DNA of 45,506 nucleotides from Dehalococcoidia bacterium (GTDB lineage Bacteria > Chloroflexota > Dehalococcoidia > UBA3495): assembly GCA_028822675.1 (NCBI GenBank), contig JAPKDE010000002.1, positions 1-45,506 of the forward strand. The letters are read 5' to 3'. Positions 39,930-45,506 of this stretch are shown here, piece by piece; the stretch's first letter is position 1; every line of letters starts with the position of its first letter. The position numbers were made by a program, and so were the translations under genes. The notes under the pieces are model-generated. The model was not told the DNA's origin and did not search any database. It worked only from the letters and a program-made list of their open reading frames with translations.

Positions 39930-39949
39930 CCTTGAGATATACCAAAATC

Positions 39950-41335
39950 ATGGTGGTCACCAATACTGCAGCACCCACTCCCGTCCGCGCTCGTAGAGGA
40001 ATCCACCGAGCCTGGTTCATACTAGCCATCCTAGCGGTAGCCCAGGTCACAGCGCAGTCCATCAGCATGTCCGCTGGAATCATGGTTGCTCCGCTGAACG
40101 ATCCGGACGGCCCATTTGGCTGGAACATTGGAATAATCGCCGCTGGGTTGGCCACCTACTACGTCTGCGGCGCCACAGTGGCTCCCATCACCGGCATGCT
40201 TGGTGACCGGTACGGCGCTCGTCCTTTGATGTTTGCCTGCGGGTTGCTGTACATGACCAGTATGATTCTGGTTGGCACCATCACCCACCTCTGGCAGTTC
40301 TTCTTGTACTTTGGCGTAATGTTGTCCGTCACTCAGTCTCTGGCAATGGTGCCTTTGTTAGCTTCCGTCAGCGGTTGGTTCAAGATTAAACTCGGTTTGG
40401 CCACTGGAATCCTCTGGGCCGCGGGCGGCGTTGGAGCAGCAGCGATCGCTCCCTCCGTGGCCAACCTTCTGGACGCCTTTGGTTGGCAGACCACATTTAC
40501 CATCATCGGCATAGCGGGCGGCGGAACGTTGACTGTGCTCACGTTCTTCTTCCGGTCAAAGCCGTCCGACGCAAATACCATCGCTTTTGGAGCGTCAGTC
40601 AATGACGTCCCCGAGGTTATCCGAAGCAAAGAAATCACACGCCTACGGTTGAAGGTCTTCAACAAGGCCATGCGCAAGACCAGGGCGTTTTGGAACCTGC
40701 CAACCATTCACGGGTTGGGGTGCGCGGGTCACGGCATCATTCTGATCTACTCGATACCGCTCGCCATTGAGCAGGGCATTAGTCTTTCGACCGCGTCATT
40801 CATCCTGGCCATCATTTCCGTCTTCAGCATCTTTGGCCGGTTCGTGTCCCCAATATTGGCCGAGCGATTTGGCGGGAAGCCAATCATAACCACCGCGCTA
40901 TTGATACAGGGCACCACAGTCTTGGTGCTGTTCTGGGCCCACGAAGCCTGGACCTTCTACCTATTCGGCGCACTGTTTGGACTGGGATTTGGCGGTGAGA
41001 TGACGGCCTATCTGGTGGTCAACCGACAGTACTTCGGCACTGGCCCTCTGGCCACGCTCTATGGGTTTGAGACCATGGGCGCGCTCTCCGGCCATGCAAC
41101 CGCAACTGTACTGGGCGGGCTGGCCATCTACGCCACCGGGTCGTTCTACCCGGCGCTGGTCATGTCCATGATCTTCAGCCTATCTGGCGTGTTTGTGGTA
41201 CTCAGCATGGAGTCCAACAAGAAAATCTTGATTCCTGACTGGGAAGACGGTCTGCCACCCTATGCCAGGACCACGCCTCAAGTTGCTGAAGAATCAGTCC
41301 GTGCCGCACTATTAGAGCAGGTAGAAATCGACTAG
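39950..41335 (+). CDS. major facilitator superfamily transporter
   Basis: A 461-residue membrane transporter with about twelve hydrophobic segments, the first (HRAWFILAILAVAQVTAQ) starting about residue 18. The cytoplasmic loop-2 motif is GMLGDRYGARPL, and a mirrored RFVSPILAERFGGKP follows the seventh helix, as in monocarboxylate/oxalate-formate-type MFS members. I chose the ATG at 39950; a TTG at 39932 is in frame but would add charged residues and no ribosome binding site is seen for either. Placed after the molybdoenzymes, it could import an organosulfur substrate or export sulfite/sulfate or a product; the direction is not readable. Confidence 0.85.
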   Translation: MVVTNTAAPTPVRARRGIHRAWFILAILAVAQVTAQSISMSAGIMVAPLNDPDGPFGWNIGIIAAGLATYYVCGATVAPITGMLGDRYGARPLMFACGLLYMTSMILVGTITHLWQFFLYFGVMLSVTQSLAMVPLLASVSGWFKIKLGLATGILWAAGGVGAAAIAPSVANLLDAFGWQTTFTIIGIAGGGTLTVLTFFFRSKPSDANTIAFGASVNDVPEVIRSKEITRLRLKVFNKAMRKTRAFWNLPTIHGLGCAGHGIILIYSIPLAIEQGISLSTASFILAIISVFSIFGRFVSPILAERFGGKPIITTALLIQGTTVLVLFWAHEAWTFYLFGALFGLGFGGEMTAYLVVNRQYFGTGPLATLYGFETMGALSGHATATVLGGLAIYATGSFYPALVMSMIFSLSGVFVVLSMESNKKILIPDWEDGLPPYARTTPQVAEESVRAALLEQVEID

Positions 41336-41365
41336 CAAATTCCAATCTGAACTCTGGTGATTAGC

Positions 41366-42040
41366 ATGGCCGACCTCATTGATTTGACCTTGACTCTGGG
41401 CAGCGACCGCATCAGCCTGGTGCCGGGGTTGGTTGGGGTGGAGACGGAGTCGATTCAGACCCACGAAACCCATGCTCGTTCTAATCAAAAGCTTTGCCTG
41501 GCCACACACATCGGCACCCACGTAGACGCCCCGTTCCATTTTGTGGACGGTGCCACCACAGTTGAAAACATGCCCCTGGAGAAATACGCCGGACCGGCCA
41601 TATTGTTGGACCTACGTGCGGCGTCCAAGGGTCAAGAGCCGCTGACCATCGCTGAGGTCACCGAAGCTGGTGCTAACCCGGAATCGGTCAAAGACCAGAT
41701 CGTTGTGCTGTTCACTGGCTGGGCGGAGGCTGAGTCGGGCGGCCCTCGGTTCTATGGACACGGCCCCTACCTTGGGACCGACACCGCCGGCTACCTGGCT
41801 GACTGCGGAGCCAACGCAGTAGCCGTGGACTTTCCCATCGACAAACACCCGGACACACCTCTGTCCACCATCAAAGACTTCCCGGTGCACCGGCTGCTAC
41901 TGGGTCAGAACATCCCACTCATCGAGAACCTGATTAACTTGGACAAGTTGCTGGGCAAGAAGTTTGAACTGTGGGCCTTGCCCCTCAAACTCAAAGGCGG
42001 AGACGGCGCTGCCACCAGGGCCGTTGCCCGTATCCTCTAG
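41366..42040 (+). CDS. cyclase-family metal-dependent hydrolase
   Basis: A 224-residue protein of the cyclase family (kynurenine formamidase-like). The defining motif HIGTHVDAPFHF (H48, H52, D54, H58) binds the metal, and the C-terminal end LWALPLKLKGGDGAATRAVAR is also conserved. The reaction in this family is hydrolysis of an amide or lactone, such as N-formylkynurenine. The start is ATG at 41366 with GGTGATT before it; GTG at 41357 is possible. It lies 30 bases after the MFS gene and is probably cotranscribed with it. The substrate is unknown. Confidence 0.85.
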   Translation: MADLIDLTLTLGSDRISLVPGLVGVETESIQTHETHARSNQKLCLATHIGTHVDAPFHFVDGATTVENMPLEKYAGPAILLDLRAASKGQEPLTIAEVTEAGANPESVKDQIVVLFTGWAEAESGGPRFYGHGPYLGTDTAGYLADCGANAVAVDFPIDKHPDTPLSTIKDFPVHRLLLGQNIPLIENLINLDKLLGKKFELWALPLKLKGGDGAATRAVARIL

Positions 42041-42063
42041 CCTTACATTTAAATGACCACTAG

Positions 42064-42702
42064 ATGACCACGCCCAATGTCAGGCCGATCTTGCTGGCCA
42101 CCGGCAACAGTGACAAACAGCAGGTGTTCCGAACTCTTCTTGGTGGTTTGCCATTTAGCCCGGTCACACCGGCAGAACTTGGCGTCTCGGCATCAACCCA
42201 AGAAAACGGCGACACCCATCAGGACATTGCCATTGAAAAAGCAATTGCCTGGTCAGAGGCAGGCTCCATGCTGGCCATCGCCTCTGATGGTGGACTGCTC
42301 ATCCCCAGTTTGGGTCCGTCATGGCAGAGCCGCCACACCCGCAGGTTCGCTGGTTCTGATATCACTGACTCCCAACGCGTTGATGCCCTGCTGGAACTGA
42401 TGCAGCCTTTCACAGGAGTCGACAGAAACGCCTCTTGGGCAGAAGCGGTCGCAATTGCCTACAAAGGGCGCCTATTGGCCTCCTGGGAACTCCAGGGAGC
42501 CACTGGTGAGATAGCTCAGGCAAAACCACCAGGCTCCATTCCGGAGTTTTGGGCCTTCACCATCTGGAATTTTCCCCAACTGGGCAAGACTTACAACGAA
42601 TTAACCGCCGAAGAGCTGCTGTCCCTCAACGACCATTGGAGCCAATTTGGCCGTTTGGTACGTAGAATCTTCGAGTCGATATTTGTTCCACCAATGGATT
42701 AG
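42064..42702 (+). CDS. Ham1-like nucleoside triphosphate pyrophosphatase
   Basis: A 212-residue protein resembling RdgB/HAM1, which removes damaged purine nucleotides (ITP, XTP) from the pool by cleaving the pyrophosphate. The N-terminal LLATGNSDKQQVF matches the phosphate-binding ATxNxxK motif. AIASDGGLLIP occupies the place of the conserved DDSGL, but with SDGGL, and GSIPEFWAF differs from the usual GYGYDP. The catalytic motif is thus diverged, so the activity may differ from standard HAM1. It starts 23 bases after the cyclase gene and is on the same strand as the MoxR/CoxE-like pair. Confidence 0.7.
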   Translation: MTTPNVRPILLATGNSDKQQVFRTLLGGLPFSPVTPAELGVSASTQENGDTHQDIAIEKAIAWSEAGSMLAIASDGGLLIPSLGPSWQSRHTRRFAGSDITDSQRVDALLELMQPFTGVDRNASWAEAVAIAYKGRLLASWELQGATGEIAQAKPPGSIPEFWAFTIWNFPQLGKTYNELTAEELLSLNDHWSQFGRLVRRIFESIFVPPMD

Positions 42703-42761
42703 CCCAATGCCTTTGGGATACAATTTGCGTGCCTGGCCCAAAACGCCATCAACGGGAGACA

Positions 42762-43751
42762 GTGACCCTTTTGACGACCACCGATAAATCATCAAATAAG
42801 CCCTCGGATAAACCGACTGGCGAGTACCAAGCTCCCGAGTCCATTGAAGATGTTCAAAAGCTGCTACGGGACCAGGTCTACATATCTGACCGCTCCTTGG
42901 CAGTTCCTATATTCTTGGCCCTAAAATTGCAGCGGCCCCTGTTTTTAGAGGGCGAAGCTGGCGTTGGCAAGACCGAGATCGCCCGCGCCCTGGCTGCCGG
43001 GCTGAACACCAAGCTAATCAGACTCCAATGCTACGAAGGCTTGGACATCAACCAGTCTGTCTACGAGTGGAACCACGCCCGCCAGATACTGGAGGTTCGC
43101 CTGATGGAAGCGTCTGGCGACGTTGACCGGGATTCGGCTAACGCAGACCTCTACAGCGAGCGGTTCCTGATTAAACGCCCGCTGCTCCAGGCCATTGACG
43201 AGGCCGAAGAGCGACCGCCGGTGCTCCTGATTGACGAGCTTGATCGCTCTGATGAAGAGTTTGAAGGGTTCCTGCTAGAACTGCTGGCCGACTACCAGAT
43301 CACCATCCCGGAGTTGGGCACTTTCAAGGCTGCCCATCCGCCTATCGTGATCATCACATCCAACCGCACCCGAGAAATTCACGACGCCCTGAAGCGCCGC
43401 TGTCTCTACGCCTGGGTTGACTACCCCGATTACCAGAAAGAACTGCAAATCATCTCTGCCAGACTTCCGGACGCACCCAAGAGGCTGGCCGAACAGGTCA
43501 CCGCTTTCATCCAGGAGATGCGTGAGACCGAGCTATTCAAGATTCCGGGCATCACCGAAACCCTGGACTGGCTGTCGGCGCTCTTAGCCTTGAACCAAAC
43601 TGAACTAGACCCGGCAGTGATCGACGACACCCTGGGCATGATGCTCAAGTACCAGGACGACATCGAATCGGTCAAGGGCGAACCCGTCCGCGCCATGCTG
43701 GAACGCTCCAAGAACCACGGCCCCCGTCGTGGCGGCCGTGGCCGCGGTTAA
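42762..43751 (+). CDS. MoxR-family AAA ATPase
   Basis: An approximately 329-residue AAA+ ATPase of the MoxR class, chaperone-like enzymes that mature metalloenzymes or assemble complexes together with a VWA-domain partner. Walker A is GEAGVGKT (64-71) and Walker B is PPVLLIDELDRSDEEF. ITSNRTREIHDALKRRC contains sensor 1 and the arginine finger. The C-terminus ends in a basic RRGGRGRG tail. I chose the GTG at 42762-42764 behind GGGAG; an upstream GTG at 42729 would add 11 residues. The CoxE-like gene follows after 10 bases, so they form a pair. Confidence 0.88.
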   Translation: MTLLTTTDKSSNKPSDKPTGEYQAPESIEDVQKLLRDQVYISDRSLAVPIFLALKLQRPLFLEGEAGVGKTEIARALAAGLNTKLIRLQCYEGLDINQSVYEWNHARQILEVRLMEASGDVDRDSANADLYSERFLIKRPLLQAIDEAEERPPVLLIDELDRSDEEFEGFLLELLADYQITIPELGTFKAAHPPIVIITSNRTREIHDALKRRCLYAWVDYPDYQKELQIISARLPDAPKRLAEQVTAFIQEMRETELFKIPGITETLDWLSALLALNQTELDPAVIDDTLGMMLKYQDDIESVKGEPVRAMLERSKNHGPRRGGRGRG

Positions 43752-43761
43752 GGGGTTTTAG

Positions 43762-45096
43762 ATGGCGGATAGAATTCCGGGTCCAATCCCAATCCTCCCC
43801 AATGATGCCGGTGAAGATGGCCACATACTGCATAGCCTCACGCTCTTTGGCGAGATGCTGCGTAGGGTGGGGCTGGAGATCGGCTCCGGAAACATGCTGG
43901 ACTTGGTCCGCTCCACAGAGCACGTATCCATTGGTCGGCGCGGTGAGTTCTTCCAGGCAGCCCGCAGCATCCTGGTGCACCGCAAGCAGGACTTACCCAT
44001 TTTTGACGAGGCTTTCCAGGTGTTCTGGCGCAAGCCTTCTGATCGCACCACCACCATGGATCTACGCTCGTTGGGAGAACAGAAACGCTTCAAGAAACCT
44101 CAGATTTCGACCGGTCGCGATGACGAAGCAGAGGGCGATAATTTTTTGGAAGGGAATCCCGATGACGATTCGGTCCAGAATGTGGATTTGAGCCGCACCT
44201 ACAGTGCGGTTGAGGTATTCCGACAGAAGGATTTCTCTGAATTCACTGCTATGGAGATGACCGAAGCCCGCCACATGATGGGCAACCTGACCTGGGATTT
44301 GGGACACCGCCGCACCCGGCGATTGGCCCCCGGGCGGTCTGGCCCCTTGGATCTCAGACGGACCATGCGGCAGAGCTTGAAATACAACGGCGAGTTCTTG
44401 GACCTGGCCCACCGGACACCCAAGGAAAAACCGCGCTCTCTGGTGCTGATCTGCGATGTAAGCGGCTCCATGGAACGCTACACCCGTATGCTCTTGCAGT
44501 TCATACACACCATCTCCGGTGATTTCGACCAGCTTGAAGCGTTCTTGTTCGCCACACGACTTACGCGTATCACCAGGAGCCTGAAGTACCGCAGCATTGA
44601 CCAGTCCATTGATGAAGTTTCCAAGGCGGTGCCCGACTGGGCTGGTGGAACCCGTATCGGCGACGCAGTTAAAACCTTCAATTACCAATGGCTGCGGCGG
44701 GTGATAAGGGGCCAGGCAGTGGTGCTGATAATCTCCGACGGCTGGGACCGGGGCGACCCGGAATTACTGGCCAAAGAAACGTCCCGCTTACAACGCAGTT
44801 GCCACCGACTAATCTGGCTGAACCCACTCCTGGGTTCGCCCACCTACCAGCCCCTAACCCAGGGCATGAAGGCTGCACTGCCGTTCGTGGACGACTTCCT
44901 ACCAGTCAATAACCTAAACAGCCTGGATTCGCTCTCGCAGCACTTGAGTAGTTTGGGGCCGGACCGGCAATTGGGTCAGCCCTACCGAGCGCCTGCTCCT
45001 GAAGAAACTGAGCTGGAACCGGTGGCTGAAGACCGGCCCATTGACCGGCTGAACCTGCCGTCGTTCCAACACCCATTGTGGGGCAAACGACGCTAG
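43762..45096 (+). CDS. VWA-domain protein, CoxE-like
   Basis: A 444-residue cytoplasmic protein that partners MoxR ATPases. The N-terminal helical part (about 1-220) is followed by a von Willebrand factor A domain. The metal-ion-dependent adhesion site is intact: D232, S234 and S236 in CDVSGSM, then GGTRIGDAV for the threonine and ISDGWDRGD for the distal aspartate. CoxE-type proteins help insert the metal centre of CO dehydrogenase, but no cox structural genes are in the window, so the client is unknown. The start ATG lies 10 bases after the MoxR stop, without a strong ribosome binding site, which suggests coupling. Confidence 0.88.
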   Translation: MADRIPGPIPILPNDAGEDGHILHSLTLFGEMLRRVGLEIGSGNMLDLVRSTEHVSIGRRGEFFQAARSILVHRKQDLPIFDEAFQVFWRKPSDRTTTMDLRSLGEQKRFKKPQISTGRDDEAEGDNFLEGNPDDDSVQNVDLSRTYSAVEVFRQKDFSEFTAMEMTEARHMMGNLTWDLGHRRTRRLAPGRSGPLDLRRTMRQSLKYNGEFLDLAHRTPKEKPRSLVLICDVSGSMERYTRMLLQFIHTISGDFDQLEAFLFATRLTRITRSLKYRSIDQSIDEVSKAVPDWAGGTRIGDAVKTFNYQWLRRVIRGQAVVLIISDGWDRGDPELLAKETSRLQRSCHRLIWLNPLLGSPTYQPLTQGMKAALPFVDDFLPVNNLNSLDSLSQHLSSLGPDRQLGQPYRAPAPEETELEPVAEDRPIDRLNLPSFQHPLWGKRR

Positions 45097-45097
45097 T

Positions 45098-45506
45098 CTA
45101 GGCGATAAGTTTGGGTGGTTGTCGCCACACAGTCGCTCGCAAAAGCAAGACCACACCAAACGAAAAACCGGCCAGAACCCCACCGGCCACGGCGTCCAAG
45201 ATAAAGTGGTTGCCCGTGAGGGTGATGGCGAAGAAAGTCAGAAATGGGTACAGCAACCCAACCAGACGATATTTTCCAGGAAACGACCGCCAGAACAACA
45301 CACCCAGGATCACCGTCCAGCTAAAGTGCAGGCTGGGCATGGCGGCTGAGATGTTGTAGAAGGTGGCCATGTCTTCGCTGCCGTAGAACTTTGGCCCAAA
45401 CTCTTGAATCGAGTCCACCAGGTCAACGCCGGGAATGGCGAACGGTGAGGCCACCGGGAAGGTCATGAATATAAGCAGCGCCCCGGCCAGGTTGATTAAG
45501 ACCACC
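45098..45506 (-). CDS. PAP2-family membrane phosphatase, C-terminal part (cut by window edge)
   Basis: The frame is open to the right edge, so only the last 136 codons are present. Several membrane segments are seen. Phosphatase motif 2 is AAMPSLHFSW (PSxH) and motif 3 is TGNHFILDAVAGG (H-x3-D). These match the PAP2_3/inositolphosphotransferase type, which hydrolyses or transfers phosphate of a lipid or inositol compound at the outer face of the membrane. Motif 1 would lie outside the window. It is convergent with the CoxE-like gene, with stops 2 bases apart. Confidence 0.8.
   Translation of the reverse strand, partial: VVLINLAGALLIFMTFPVASPFAIPGVDLVDSIQEFGPKFYGSEDMATFYNISAAMPSLHFSWTVILGVLFWRSFPGKYRLVGLLYPFLTFFAITLTGNHFILDAVAGGVLAGFSFGVVLLLRATVWRQPPKLIA

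Noticed and set aside
44062..44688. 208-codon open frame on the minus strand
   Set aside because: Antisense to the CoxE-like VWA gene with intact metal site.

Overview
The window looks like a chromosomal segment of a Chloroflexota bacterium, most likely Dehalococcoidia/SAR202-like. I infer this from the gene mix: enolase-superfamily and sulfite-oxidase-fold paralogues, NIPSNAP pairs, MoxR/CoxE-like proteins, frequent GTG/TTG starts and short leaders. No rRNA, tRNA or CRISPR array was seen, so the assignment is not proven.

Region 1 (1-10.0 kb, all minus strand) is an arginine biosynthesis block read argJ, argB, a UPF0182 membrane protein, argD, a hicBA toxin-antitoxin pair, argG, a class I aminotransferase and a cupin. 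The N-terminus of an acyl-CoA dehydrogenase lies at the window edge. argC, argF and argH are not in the window.

Region 2 (10.2-26 kb) alternates intact genes (DUF1015 protein, class V aminotransferase, UvrD/PcrA helicase, a WTDGLPVVPPT-motif protein, zinc alcohol dehydrogenase) with decaying ones. The decaying genes are two tandem zinc-ribbon membrane genes, a cysteine-hydrolase gene, an unknown gene upstream of a HEPN-like pair, and an N-terminally truncated AAA-TPR ATPase. Several breaks are in-frame stops at places where a tryptophan codon is expected. Two MITE-like repeats sit next to the truncated ATPase and a third lies at 27.2 kb.

Region 3 (26-33 kb) holds a GNAT acetyltransferase, two NIPSNAP genes, an enolase-superfamily enzyme, a PadR-ArsM arsenic module with a readable promoter and operator-like repeats, a DUF3291 protein, a PIG-L deacetylase and small genes.

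Region 4 (33-42 kb) is a sulfur-oxidation island. A LysR regulator is divergent from a thiol dioxygenase, a protein with four rhodanese domains, two sulfite-oxidase-fold molybdoenzymes, a cupin, an MFS transporter and a cyclase-family hydrolase. A perfect 16-bp inverted repeat lies in the divergent promoter region. The 3' end of the first molybdoenzyme gene is present as three tandem tails that differ mostly at synonymous positions. I infer a route from thiol or persulfide sulfur to sulfite and sulfate, under LysR control.

Region 5 (42-45.5 kb) carries a Ham1-like pyrophosphatase, a MoxR ATPase with its CoxE-like VWA partner, and the C-terminal part of a PAP2-family membrane phosphatase at the right edge.
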